From: CAVVYV01 sp963752585
Lineage (GTDB): Bacteria; Actinomycetota; Thermoleophilia; Solirubrobacterales; 70-9
DNA length: 64,000 bases
Assembly: GCA_963752585.1 (NCBI GenBank)
Contig: CAVVYV010000004.1
Location: 310,001-374,000 of the forward strand
Direction: 5' to 3'
Numbering within the stretch: position 1 is the stretch's first letter; the number at the start of each line of letters is the position of its first letter. The translations under genes were made by a program, and so were the position numbers. This document shows, piece after piece, positions 1 to 8,307 of this stretch. The notes below the pieces were generated by a model. It searched no databases. It saw nothing but the letters and a program-made list of their open reading frames with translations, and had not been told where the DNA came from.

Positions 1-1787
1 TGGCGCCGTACGCGCTCGCGATCGCGGTCGCCGGTGCGCTGTTGGTCGCCGCCCACTGGGCGATGCCGACCCAGACCGGGCTCGATATCGGCATGTACCT
101 GCCGAACACCACCTGGCACAACGCCCCCTTCGCCGCTCGCTTCGTCCAGGACGCTCAGGTCGGGGCGCTCCACTTCACCGAGGTCCTCCGGCTGACGGTC
201 TGGTTCTACCCCCAGAACTCCGAGCTGCTCCATTCGGTCGGGGTCCTCTTCCTCGACAACGACTTCCTTTCGCCACTGATCAACATCGGCTGGATGGCGC
301 TCTGCCTGCTCGCGGCCTGGAGCTTCGGCCGCCCGTACGGCGCCGGCGCTGCAGCCCTGCTCGGTGTCGCCTTGATCCTCGACGCCGAGATGCTGCTGCT
401 CTACCAACCGGGGGACGCGAAGAACGACACCGCTGGGCTCTTCTTCCTGCTCGCGTCGGCCGCGATCCTGGTCAATGCCGAGGCCCAGCGAGGGGAGCGC
501 GGCCCGCTCTCGAACGCCGCCCTGGTCGTCGCCGGCCTCGCCGCCGGGCTGGCACTGGGGACCAAGCTCAACTTGCTCGCGCCATTCGGCCTCCTCACCC
601 TCGGCGTGATCGCGGTCACCGCCGGCTACCGGGCCCGGGCCACGGCGATTTGGGTGGCGAGCTCCCTCGTCACCGGCGGCTTCTGGTTCGCCCGCAACCT
701 GGTCGAGGCGGGCAACCCGCTGCCCTGGCTCGACGCCGGGCCGCTCCCCGGCCCCGACCAGCTCGACATCGACATCCGCGAGCCGCACACCGTCTCGGAC
801 TATCTGACCGATGCCGATGTGATCACGGACTCGTTCATCCCGAGCCTTAACGACAGCTTCGGGGTGCTCTGGCCGATCGTCCTGGCTGCCGTGATCGGGG
901 GCTTCGTCCTCGCGATCTTCAGGGGCCGCACCTCGGTCATCCGCATGCTCGGGGTGGTCGCCCTGCTGAGCGGCATCGCCTACCTGTTCACACCGCTCAC
1001 CGCCGCCGGCCCGGAGGGAGCGCCCTCGGCGTTTGAGGTCAACCTGCGCTACGCCTCGCCCGCCCTCGCCCTCGGGGCACTGCTGCTGGCGGTCGACCCC
1101 CGGCTCAGCCGGGAGCGGATCCAGCCGATGGTGCTCGCGGCGCTCGCGCTGCTGTTCGTTGTCGGGCTGGTGAGCGGCGGCGACGACGTCTGGCAGAGCG
1201 ACTACATGATCGGCGGCATCCTCCTCGCCGGCTTCGCCGTCGGCGTACCGGTATTGCTGGCGCTGGCATCGCGCCGGGGCCTCGATCGCCCGACTATCGC
1301 GGTCGCCGCCGCGCTGGCCGTCGGCATCGCCGTCGGCATCGGCTGGACCAAGAATGAGGACTACCTCGACGACCGCTACCGGGCCGCGACCGCCCCAAGC
1401 GACTTCCCCGAGGGGATCAGGGCGGCGCTCGCCTGGTTCAACGAGGAGGACCCGCACGACGCCCGGATCGCTGTCGTCGGCGGCCGGCCGGGCTTCAAGC
1501 AGTACGTCTTCTACGGCGACGACCTCTCCAACCACGTCCAGTACGTCGCCGAGGAGGGGGGTCACGGCAGCTTCCGCCCGATCGACGACTGCCGGGCGTG
1601 GCGAGCCGCGCTCAATCAGGGCGACTACGACTACGTCGTGATCGGGCCGGACCAGCGGACCCAGGGGGTCTCGCCGGTCGAGGCGGAGTGGACCGGCACC
1701 GACCCGGCCGCGACCGAGCTCGAGGAGAGCGATATGACCTTCGTCTTCCGGCTCAGCGGAGATCTCGACCCGGCGCGCTGCGCCTGA
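1..1787 (+). CDS. GT-C-like polytopic membrane protein, paralogue 1 of 3 (5' end outside window)
   Basis: The reading frame is open from the first bases, so the true start lies upstream. Long runs of hydrophobic helices alternate with loops, as in GT-C-fold glycosyltransferases (the ArnT/PMT/RgtA type), which use polyprenyl-phosphate sugars at the outer membrane face. The first large loop carries TTWHNAPFAARF and then WFYPQNSELLH, which are conserved in the two genes that follow. In paralogues 2 and 3 the first motif is D-x-LWYH, whereas here the Asp-Thr-Leu-Trp-Tyr stretch has become NTTWHN. The C-terminal soluble part has a NQGDYDYVV-type motif shared with the others. Paralogue 2 starts 3 nt after the stop, so the three are probably co-transcribed. 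GT-C membership is inferred from topology; the substrate is unknown. Confidence 0.7.
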   Translation, partial: APYALAIAVAGALLVAAHWAMPTQTGLDIGMYLPNTTWHNAPFAARFVQDAQVGALHFTEVLRLTVWFYPQNSELLHSVGVLFLDNDFLSPLINIGWMALCLLAAWSFGRPYGAGAAALLGVALILDAEMLLLYQPGDAKNDTAGLFFLLASAAILVNAEAQRGERGPLSNAALVVAGLAAGLALGTKLNLLAPFGLLTLGVIAVTAGYRARATAIWVASSLVTGGFWFARNLVEAGNPLPWLDAGPLPGPDQLDIDIREPHTVSDYLTDADVITDSFIPSLNDSFGVLWPIVLAAVIGGFVLAIFRGRTSVIRMLGVVALLSGIAYLFTPLTAAGPEGAPSAFEVNLRYASPALALGALLLAVDPRLSRERIQPMVLAALALLFVVGLVSGGDDVWQSDYMIGGILLAGFAVGVPVLLALASRRGLDRPTIAVAAALAVGIAVGIGWTKNEDYLDDRYRAATAPSDFPEGIRAALAWFNEEDPHDARIAVVGGRPGFKQYVFYGDDLSNHVQYVAEEGGHGSFRPIDDCRAWRAALNQGDYDYVVIGPDQRTQGVSPVEAEWTGTDPAATELEESDMTFVFRLSGDLDPARCA

Positions 1788-1790
1788 GTC

Positions 1791-4004
1791 ATGCCCTTCG
1801 GCGACTATCTGGCGGGGGTCATCGGGCTGGCCCTCGTCGCGGGCCCGCTGGTCTACGCTGCGGTCCGCCTCCGCGCCCGGCTGCTGCCGGGCTGGGAGGG
1901 CGCGCCGGCGCGTCTTGCCGAGGCGGTCCTCGGCGCCTCCCTCCTCACCGTGCTCCTCCAGCTGCTCGCCGCGATCGGGATCCTCGAGCCCGCCGTCCTC
2001 GTCCTCGGGGCGATCGCGATCGGGGCGGCGGTCCATTTCGCTCCTTGGACAAGGGCTGCCGACGCCGAGGGGAATGCGCCGCCGTCGCCACCGATCCCGC
2101 CGCTGCACGCGCTGATCGCACTGGCGGGCGTCGCCTTCGTCGCCGCGCACTGGGCGACCGGCCTCCAGGACGTCTGGGCCCGGGGGATGCTCACCTTCGA
2201 CACCCTCTGGTACCACGGCCCGTTCGCGGCCCGGATCGCGGAGACCGGCTCGGTTTGGGGGCTTCATTTCACCGACCCGCTCTACCTCAACTGGTTCTAC
2301 CCACAGAACTCCGAGCTCCTCCACGGCGCCGGGATAGCGCTCTTCGACCGTGACCTCTTCTCGCCCCTGGTCAACTTCGCCTGGCTTGGGGTCGCCCTCC
2401 TCGCCGCCTGGTGCATCGGCCGTCCCTACGGCGTCGCCCCGCTCTCGCTGCTCGCGGTCGCACTGATCCTCGACACCGGCCCGATCGTCCCCCGCGAGGC
2501 CGGCACTCCCGCCAACGACATGACCGGCGTCGCCATGCTCCTCGCCGCCGCAGCGCTATTGATCAACGCCTGGGCGGCCGGTCGCAAACCTGCGAGGAAT
2601 GTTGATGGGGGGGCGGGGGAGGCGCCGACGAACGGTCCCAAATATTTTGCGAGCGAAGCGAGCCCGTTCGGAGGCGCTTCCCCCGTCACCCCATCCGCGA
2701 TCCTTCTAGCGGGCCTCGCGATGGGCCTCGCCCTGGGGACGAAATTGACGATCGCCGGCCCCACCGCGGCGATGGCGGTCGGCATCCCGCTGATCGTCGA
2801 GCCCGGGTTCCGCCGCCGCGCCCTCGGAATCTTCATCGGCGGGGTCGCGATCACCGCCGGCCTCTGGTTCCTGCGCAACCTGATCCATTCGGGCAGCCCC
2901 CTGCCCTGGCTCCAGGACCTCGGCCCGATCGACTTCCCCGGACCGGGCCGGGGCCTCGAGGGCCGCGACGACTACAGCGTCGCCCACTACCTGTTCGCCA
3001 ATCCCGACGTCGACGTCTGGAAGGACTTCTACAAGGCGATCACCAACCTGCTCGGCCCGGTCTGGTTCGTCCTTCTCGGCGCCACCGCGCTCGGCGCGAT
3101 CCTCGCCGTTTGGCGTCCCCGCTCCGCCGCGGTCCGCCTCAGCGGCGCGGTGGCGATCGCCGGCGCCGTCGCCTACCTCTTCACTCCGCTGACCGCGGCG
3201 GGCCCCGAGGGCGACCCGCTCGCCTTCGGGATCAACCTCCGCTATCTGGTCCCGGCGTTCGCCCTCGGCCTGGCCCTGGTGCCGCTCGAGTCGCGCCTCA
3301 CCCCCGAGCGCGCCCGCCTGCCGTTGCTGATCGGCGGGATCGCCGCCCTCCTCCTCGTCTCCCTCTACTCGGACTCCGCCTACATCTGGGACGAGCCGTT
3401 CACGTCGAAGCCATGGGCAGCGCTGATCGGCGTCGTCCTGATCGGGGTCCCGGTCGGCCTGGCCCTGCTGGCGCGGGCGCGGCCGGTCCTCGCCGCCGCC
3501 GCCGGGGCGGCCGTGCTGGTCGCGATCGCGGCGGCCGGCTGGGAGCGCCAGGACGACCACTTCACCCACCGCTACGAGCGGCCCGACACCTTCCGCTTCG
3601 ATCTCGGGGCGGCGGTCGACTGGGCGAAGCCGACCGGTGGGCTCCGGATTGCGGTCGCCGGGACAAGTGGGGCCTATAACCAGTACGGGTTCTACGGTGA
3701 CCGCCTGGACAACTACGTCCAGTACGTCGGGCAAACCGGGCCCGGCGGCAACTTCACCCGGATCAAGAGTTGCTCCGACTTCCGAGAGGCCCTCAACGAC
3801 GGCGACTACGACTACCTCGTGACCACGCCCGACCTCGATCTCAACAGCCCGACCCGGGCCCGGACCTCGCCCGAGCGCGGCTGGGTCCAGGATGACCCCG
3901 CGATCGAGCAGCTCCTCCTCGTCGGCCGGGTTGCGGTCTACCGGCTGAGCGGGGACCTCGCGCCCGACGCCTGCGCGAAACCGGCCCCAGCGACCGGGAA
4001 ATGA
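1791..4004 (+). CDS. GT-C-like polytopic membrane protein, paralogue 2 of 3
   Basis: This 737-residue protein has about 12 predicted membrane helices and is collinear with its neighbours on both sides. D-TLWYHGPFAAR near residue 137 and WFYPQNSELLHG near residue 168 lie in the expected first extracytoplasmic loop of a GT-C transferase, where an acidic residue is normally catalytic. Near residues 265-303 it carries about 37 extra residues, absent from both paralogues, that are encoded by an inserted palindromic element. The frame stays open through the insertion. The stop overlaps the start of paralogue 3 (ATGA), which indicates translational coupling. A role in cell-wall or glycolipid sugar transfer is an inference from fold only. 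Confidence 0.7.
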   Translation: MPFGDYLAGVIGLALVAGPLVYAAVRLRARLLPGWEGAPARLAEAVLGASLLTVLLQLLAAIGILEPAVLVLGAIAIGAAVHFAPWTRAADAEGNAPPSPPIPPLHALIALAGVAFVAAHWATGLQDVWARGMLTFDTLWYHGPFAARIAETGSVWGLHFTDPLYLNWFYPQNSELLHGAGIALFDRDLFSPLVNFAWLGVALLAAWCIGRPYGVAPLSLLAVALILDTGPIVPREAGTPANDMTGVAMLLAAAALLINAWAAGRKPARNVDGGAGEAPTNGPKYFASEASPFGGASPVTPSAILLAGLAMGLALGTKLTIAGPTAAMAVGIPLIVEPGFRRRALGIFIGGVAITAGLWFLRNLIHSGSPLPWLQDLGPIDFPGPGRGLEGRDDYSVAHYLFANPDVDVWKDFYKAITNLLGPVWFVLLGATALGAILAVWRPRSAAVRLSGAVAIAGAVAYLFTPLTAAGPEGDPLAFGINLRYLVPAFALGLALVPLESRLTPERARLPLLIGGIAALLLVSLYSDSAYIWDEPFTSKPWAALIGVVLIGVPVGLALLARARPVLAAAAGAAVLVAIAAAGWERQDDHFTHRYERPDTFRFDLGAAVDWAKPTGGLRIAVAGTSGAYNQYGFYGDRLDNYVQYVGQTGPGGNFTRIKSCSDFREALNDGDYDYLVTTPDLDLNSPTRARTSPERGWVQDDPAIEQLLLVGRVAVYRLSGDLAPDACAKPAPATGK
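2590..2700 (+). repeat. Palindromic element inserted in frame within a coding gene
   Basis: A 21-nt arm at 2614-2634 is complementary at 18 of 21 positions to 2665-2685. The arms flank a loop that contains an AT-rich stretch and GCGAGCGAAGCGAGC. The extra protein segment it encodes (SEASPFGGASP and neighbouring residues) has no counterpart in the two paralogous genes, so it is an insertion. It preserves the reading frame, like the Rickettsia palindromic elements that sit inside genes. No second copy is visible in this window. Confidence 0.7.
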
Positions 4005-6196
4005 GCACAACCGGCGACTACATCCTCGGCGTCGTCGGGCTGATCGCGATCGCCCTCTCGATCGCGATCGCCGGGCGCGTCGTCCGGCGGGCCGTCCTCC
4101 CCGACTGGACCGGGGCGCCGGCCTTGCTCGCCGACGGGATCCTCGCGGTCGGGATCCTGGTGGTGATCTCGGAGCTCCTCGGATTGTTCGGGATCCTCGA
4201 CGGGGTGCTGCTGGTCGCCGCCTGCGTGATCGTCGGCGGCGGCGGGGTTCGGATGGAGCCGCTTCTTGTGCGGGCGGCGAGGGCGCGGCTGGCGCGTTCG
4301 GACTCCGCCCAGCGCCTTCCGGGCCCGGTCTCGCCGATCGAGATCGGGATCGCCGCCGCCCTTGCGCTTCTCGTCGCCGCGCAGTGGGCGGGGCCGACCC
4401 TGCTCGCGTTCGACCGGGGGATCTACGGCGGCGATTCCCTCTGGTACCACATGCCGTTCGCGGCGCACATCGCCCAGACCGGGTCGGTGACCGAGCTCCT
4501 CTACGTCGACCCGCTCTACCTGAACTGGTTCTACCCGCAGAACTCGGAGCTGCTCCACGCCGACGGCCTGCTCCTGTTCGGCAACGACTTCATCTCGCCG
4601 CTGCTCAACCTCGGCTGGCTCGGACTCGCCCTCTTCGCCGCGTGGTGCGCCGGCCGCCCCTATGGCGCCGGCGCCGCGACCGTCGCCGCCGTCGCCGCCC
4701 TGATGGCGGCCAACCTCCTCTTCTCGCGTCAGCCGGGGAACGCCAACAACGACGTCGTCGCGATCGCCTTCTTCGTCTCCTCGGTCGCGATCCTCCTCAA
4801 CACCAGGTGGCTGCCGGGCGCTTTTCCGGTCGGGGCGCTGGTGGTCGCCGGCCTCGCCGCGGGCCTCTCCATCGGGACGAAGCTGACCGTGGTTCCCCCT
4901 GTGCTGGCGCTCACCCTTGGCGTGATCTTGATCGCCGGGGCGGGGCAGCGGCTGAGGGCGGCCGCCGCCTGGATCGGTGCCCTGGTGGTCGGCGGCGGGC
5001 TCTGGTACGCGCGCAACCTGATCGTCTCCGGCACCCCGTTCCCATTCGTCGACATCGGCCCCCTGACCAAGCCCGAGGAGCTCGAGGGGCGCCACCCTTA
5101 CTCGATCGTCCACTACCTCACCGACACCGACGTCTGGGGCCGCTTCTTCCGGCCGGCGCTCGAGGAGCGCCTCGGCGAGCTCTGGCCGCTCTATCTGGCG
5201 ATCGCGGTGGCGGCCATCGTCTTCCTCCTGATCCGCGGCCACCGGCTCGAGCGGATGCTCGCCGCGGTTGCGGCGCTCGCCGCGATCGCCTACCTGCTCA
5301 CCCCGCTCGGCGCCTCCGGGGAGGAAGGAGCGCCGGTCGGCTTCCGGCTCAACATCCGCTATCTGGCGCCCGGGCTTGCCCTCGCCCTGCTCCTGATCCC
5401 GATCGCCGCCAACCGGATGCCGGGCCGCCCGGCGATCTGGCGGTGGGCGACGATCGTGCTGTTCGCCGCCCTGATCGTGGTCAGCGCGGGGGCGGTGGAG
5501 GAGCTCGACACCGATCGGATCCCCGGCACCGCCCTGCTGGCGCTGGCCGTGATCGCGCTTCCGCTCGCCCTGTTCCTGCTCGCTCGCCGCGGGGTGCCGC
5601 GGGGGGCCCTGCTCGCCGCCGGCGCCGTCGCCATAGCCGGTTTGGCGGTGGTCGGCCGCGTCGCCCAGGAGGACTACCTGGAGCTGCGCTACTCCTCGGC
5701 CGCTCCCGACTACCCGCGCACCGAGCAACCCGCGATCGAGCTCGGCCAGGGACTCGGGGCCGCCTACGTGTGGGCCCGGGGGGTCAGCAACCAGAGAATC
5801 GCGCTCTCGGGGACCACCGGGGCGCTGTTCGGATACGGGCTCTGGGGGGTCGAATCGAACAACCCGGTCACTTACCTCGGCGAGCACGGCGATCGTGGCT
5901 CGTTCCGGGAGATCGCCGAATGCCCGGAGTTCGTCGGCGCGATCAACTCCGGCGACTTCGACTACGTCGTCACCACCCCGGAGTACCACCAGGACGACCC
6001 TGAGGCGGCGACCGTGCCCCGCGAGCGGGGCTGGATCGAGGTCGAGCCCACCGCCCGGCGGGTGGCCGGCGCCGGCCTGGTCGACGTCTGGCAGCTCGCC
6101 GGCCCACTCGACCCCGCGACCTGCGCCGCCGCGGCGCCGCCGGGTGAGCTCCCCGCCGAGCCCCCCTTCGTGCCCCTGCCGCTGCCGACCGATTAA
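4001..6196 (+). CDS. GT-C-like polytopic membrane protein, paralogue 3 of 3
   Basis: This 731-residue polytopic membrane protein starts inside the stop of the previous gene (ATGA). GGDSLWYHMPFAAH near residue 144 and NWFYPQNSELLHA near residue 172 match paralogue 2 closely. GDFDYVVTTPEYH in the C-terminal soluble region matches the corresponding motif of the others. It lacks the inserted segment of paralogue 2, so it represents the uninterrupted form of the family. It ends in a Pro-rich tail. Three adjacent copies with conserved active-site-like loops but diverged C-termini suggest transferases acting at successive steps or on different acceptors, which is inferred and not shown. Confidence 0.72.
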   Translation: MSTTGDYILGVVGLIAIALSIAIAGRVVRRAVLPDWTGAPALLADGILAVGILVVISELLGLFGILDGVLLVAACVIVGGGGVRMEPLLVRAARARLARSDSAQRLPGPVSPIEIGIAAALALLVAAQWAGPTLLAFDRGIYGGDSLWYHMPFAAHIAQTGSVTELLYVDPLYLNWFYPQNSELLHADGLLLFGNDFISPLLNLGWLGLALFAAWCAGRPYGAGAATVAAVAALMAANLLFSRQPGNANNDVVAIAFFVSSVAILLNTRWLPGAFPVGALVVAGLAAGLSIGTKLTVVPPVLALTLGVILIAGAGQRLRAAAAWIGALVVGGGLWYARNLIVSGTPFPFVDIGPLTKPEELEGRHPYSIVHYLTDTDVWGRFFRPALEERLGELWPLYLAIAVAAIVFLLIRGHRLERMLAAVAALAAIAYLLTPLGASGEEGAPVGFRLNIRYLAPGLALALLLIPIAANRMPGRPAIWRWATIVLFAALIVVSAGAVEELDTDRIPGTALLALAVIALPLALFLLARRGVPRGALLAAGAVAIAGLAVVGRVAQEDYLELRYSSAAPDYPRTEQPAIELGQGLGAAYVWARGVSNQRIALSGTTGALFGYGLWGVESNNPVTYLGEHGDRGSFREIAECPEFVGAINSGDFDYVVTTPEYHQDDPEAATVPRERGWIEVEPTARRVAGAGLVDVWQLAGPLDPATCAAAAPPGELPAEPPFVPLPLPTD

Positions 6197-6218
6197 CCGA
6201 CCTGCTAGGAAGCAGGGG

Positions 6219-6554
6219 GTGCCGTATCCGCTCGACAACGCCCTCTACCAATGGGAGGAGGGCCATGCCCGGCTGCGGGAGCTCTCCCGCGATCCTCGGA
6301 TGGCGGGCAGGGTGAACCGGGCGGTGGAGGCGGTCCGCGATGAGCTCCGGAGGCGGATCGGTCCGACCTTCTCGGCGGCCGAGCTGGCGGAGCTCTACGC
6401 GCGCGGCACCGACTGGTGCCTCGAAGCGGCGACCCGGGCCGGGGCGGTCGACACCACCGACCTCGATCCGCAGGCGATCACCGACGGCGCCTTCTACCTC
6501 CAACTCCGCGGCGCCACCGACTACGCCGGCGGCCGGCTCTTACCCGCCGAGTAG
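6219..6554 (+). CDS. Conserved-looking hypothetical protein, 111 aa
   Basis: The start is taken as GTG at 6219, preceded by an AGGA at 6208, which gives a protein beginning MPYPLDNALYQWEEG. It is helical and Arg/Glu-rich, with no membrane segment or signal peptide. The motif W-x2-G-x-A-R-L followed by RDELRRRIG and TDWCLEAA suggests an all-helical fold. I do not recognise the family. It follows the GT-C-like cluster after 22 nt and its stop lies 4 nt from the 3' end of the convergent gene downstream. Confidence 0.6.
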   Translation: MPYPLDNALYQWEEGHARLRELSRDPRMAGRVNRAVEAVRDELRRRIGPTFSAAELAELYARGTDWCLEAATRAGAVDTTDLDPQAITDGAFYLQLRGATDYAGGRLLPAE

Positions 6555-6557
6555 TTC

Positions 6558-7085
6558 CTAGTCCTGGTCGGCGCGCTCGAGCACGATCCGCTCGGGCTCG
6601 ATCGTCACCTTCAGCGCCCGCTGCTCTGCCCAGTGCTCGGAGTAGACGGGGTTGTCCTTGACCGCCGGGTCCAGCCAAAGGCCGTAGCCGTCGGTATCAC
6701 CGTGGTCGAAGGTCGCCTCGAGCGGTCCGCCGCCCCGGCGACCGCGCCGCCCGCGGCCCCCGCGCCGGCGCCGCCGGCGGCGCCGGCCGCCCCCCTCGCG
6801 GCCATCGGACTCCTCGCCGGCGCCCTCGTCGGTGGCGCCCTCATCGGGCTCCTCCTCGTCCGCGGGCTCGCTCAGCTCCGCCTCGATCTCCGCCTCGATC
6901 TCGTCGCGCAGGTCGAGGTCGGTATCTGGCTCCTCGCCCTCGGTGTCGAGCCCGTGGCGCTTGCGGAAGTCCTGCAGCTGTGAGGTGGAGACCTCGAGCT
7001 GATGGGCGATCCAGGCGTCGGTGCGGCCCTGGCGAACCCACGCGCGTATCTGGTTGAGCTGCGGCCGCAGCGACTTCCGAGCCAT
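6558..7085 (-). CDS. HTH-like protein with acidic and Arg/Gly-rich middle regions
   Basis: This 175-residue protein has three parts. The N-terminus (residues 1-45) reads like a helix-turn-helix: RQGRTDAWIAHQLEVS, then a second helix QLQDFRKRHG. Residues 50-90 are strongly acidic (Glu/Asp). Residues 95-118 are almost only Arg and Gly. The C-terminus has a compact conserved-looking segment with YGLWLDP and SEHWAEQRALKV. The arrangement suggests a nucleic-acid-binding protein. The HTH resembles those encoded at 26030-26544, so a lineage-specific HTH family is likely. Function is unknown. It diverges from csrA. Confidence 0.65.
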   Translation of the reverse strand: MARKSLRPQLNQIRAWVRQGRTDAWIAHQLEVSTSQLQDFRKRHGLDTEGEEPDTDLDLRDEIEAEIEAELSEPADEEEPDEGATDEGAGEESDGREGGGRRRRRRRRGGRGRRGRRGGGPLEATFDHGDTDGYGLWLDPAVKDNPVYSEHWAEQRALKVTIEPERIVLERADQD

Positions 7086-7145
7086 CGGCGGGTGACTATA
7101 GCGACGGCTTTCGGTTCCCCCTGTTCATGCCTGCGAGGTGCGCTA

Positions 7146-7167
7146 CCCTACCGATTTCTAGGTAGGG
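7146..7167. promoter_or_regulatory. Inverted repeat upstream of csrA
   Basis: CCCTACC and GGTAGGG form perfect 7-nt arms separated by 8 nt. The element sits in the 140-nt gap between the divergent HTH gene and csrA, about 59 nt before the csrA start. It may be an operator or a hairpin in the csrA leader. Confidence 0.4.
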
Positions 7168-7225
7168 CACTCAGAGGACCCGCCTGGTCGGGGGGCAGTG
7201 GACAAATGATCTAGGAGGCGTTTCG

Positions 7226-7429
7226 ATGCTGGTACTGACACGGAAGCCGGGCCAAAGCATCATGATCGGCGATGGCGTCGAGATCCAGGTGCTGTCGGTG
7301 GCGGGGGAGAAGGTCCGTCTCGGCGTGACCGCGCCGCGCGAGGTGGGCATCTTCCGCAACGAGGTCTACGAGCGGATCAGCGAAGAGCGCGAAGGCGAGC
7401 CGTCCCAACCGGCGGCCGTCGGCCGCTAG
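7226..7429 (+). CDS. csrA: Carbon storage regulator CsrA
   Basis: This 67-residue protein is of normal CsrA length. It starts MLVLTRKPGQSIMIGD, the family hallmark, continues with EIQVLSVAGEKVRLGV, and has APREVGIFRNEVY, which matches the conserved APxxVxVHRxEVY block. CsrA dimers bind GGA motifs in mRNA leaders and alter translation or stability. The critical first-strand Arg (LTRK) is present, while the usual HR of the VHRxE block is FR here. AGGAGG ends 6 nt before the ATG. The gene overlaps the convergent small membrane-protein gene by 4 nt. No flagellar genes lie nearby, unlike the common fliW-csrA arrangement. Confidence 0.95.
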   Translation: MLVLTRKPGQSIMIGDGVEIQVLSVAGEKVRLGVTAPREVGIFRNEVYERISEEREGEPSQPAAVGR

Positions 7430-7674
7430 CCCATCAGCCAGGCGAGCGTCTCGAACATCGCCACGACCACGGTGACCACCGTGATCGTCAGGCAGACGAT
7501 CAGGACGCTGAACCGGACCTTCCCGCGCGACTCGTTCCGGGAGATGCGGCGGGCGCGCGAGCGGTTCACGGCGCGCTTGCGCAGCTGCTCGCGGCGACGG
7601 CGCTCGAGCGCCATCTCCTGCTCGAACGCGAGTTCGATCTGAGACATGCTCTGTCGCATCCGCATCTGAGTCAT
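7426..7674 (-). CDS. Small membrane protein with Arg-rich N-terminus
   Basis: Starting at the ATG at 7674, it has about 82 residues. A highly charged, coiled-coil-like N-terminal half (EQEMALERRRREQLRKRAVNR) is followed by one transmembrane helix near the C-terminus (VRFSVLIVCLTITVVTVVVA). The topology suggests a cytoplasmic basic tail on a single anchor. A TTG at 7704 would add ten residues. The family is not recognised. It converges on csrA and overlaps it by 4 nt. Confidence 0.55.
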   Translation of the reverse strand: MTQMRMRQSMSQIELAFEQEMALERRRREQLRKRAVNRSRARRISRNESRGKVRFSVLIVCLTITVVTVVVAMFETLAWLMG

Positions 7675-7722
7675 CTGGGCACAGCCCCCCGGGCCGGCGG
7701 TCAAATTAGCAGAGCGCCCCGC

Positions 7723-8270
7723 TCACAGAGGGCAGGAGGCCCAGAGCCCTCGGCCGGCCCGACCGGCGCCCGCAGCCAGCCGCTCGAACAGGGCGGCGAA
7801 GTCGTCGTTCGGCGCAATCGTCAGGGTTCGCGCCAGTCCCCGGCGAGCTAGCTCCGCGTTCACGAACAGCTCCTCTCCACCGAGTCCCGCCCCGGGCAGG
7901 TAGACGTAGGCGAGCAGCCGGCCGTAGTCGTCGCGGCGCTCGTCCCCGAGCGCTGAGCGTGACCCGGCGCCCGCCGACCAGCCGCTCGTTCACCCGGTGG
8001 GCCCTCTGCACCCCCGCATTCGACCGGGGTCCCGGGCTTCACCGTCTCCGGCGTGTCGATCCCGATGTAGCGGACGTCCTCCTCGCTCCCGTCGGAGAGC
8101 TCGACCTCGATCGTGTCGCCATCGATGACCTCGCTCACCCGGGCGCTGAGCGTTCCCGGCGACTCGGCCGAGCCCGGGTCACGGTCGTCACCGCCCTCGC
8201 CGCAGCGCGACAGGCCGAGGATCACGATCGCGGCCAGCAGCAGCGGCCCTCTCCACGCTCCGCGCCTCAT
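7723..8270 (-). CDS. Secreted staphylococcal-nuclease-like thermonuclease (frame-interrupted)
   Basis: The N-terminus is a lipoprotein-type or signal sequence (LLLAAIVILGLSRCG). The SNase fold follows: VSEVIDGDTIEVEL, then RYIGIDTPE, which supplies the conserved Asp and Arg residues of the calcium-dependent nuclease site, then VECGGAEA. The frame then breaks twice by one base, near 8008 and near 7957. With correction it continues through NERLVGG, YGRLLAYVY, ARRGLAR and ends ARGLWASCPL, the usual end of exported SNases. It should degrade DNA and RNA outside the membrane. Both breaks are probably sequence errors, because the three frames join without gaps. Confidence 0.8.
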
Positions 8271-8307
8271 TCCCGGCTAAGGGCTGGGCGCCCGGATCTA
8301 ACCTGAG

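Noticed and set aside
3938..6238. A minus-strand open frame of more than 700 codons opposite the third GT-C gene
   Set aside because: It is rich in Arg, Gly, Asp and Glu with no domain, as expected for the antisense of a high-GC gene. The plus strand has clear membrane helices and paralogues.
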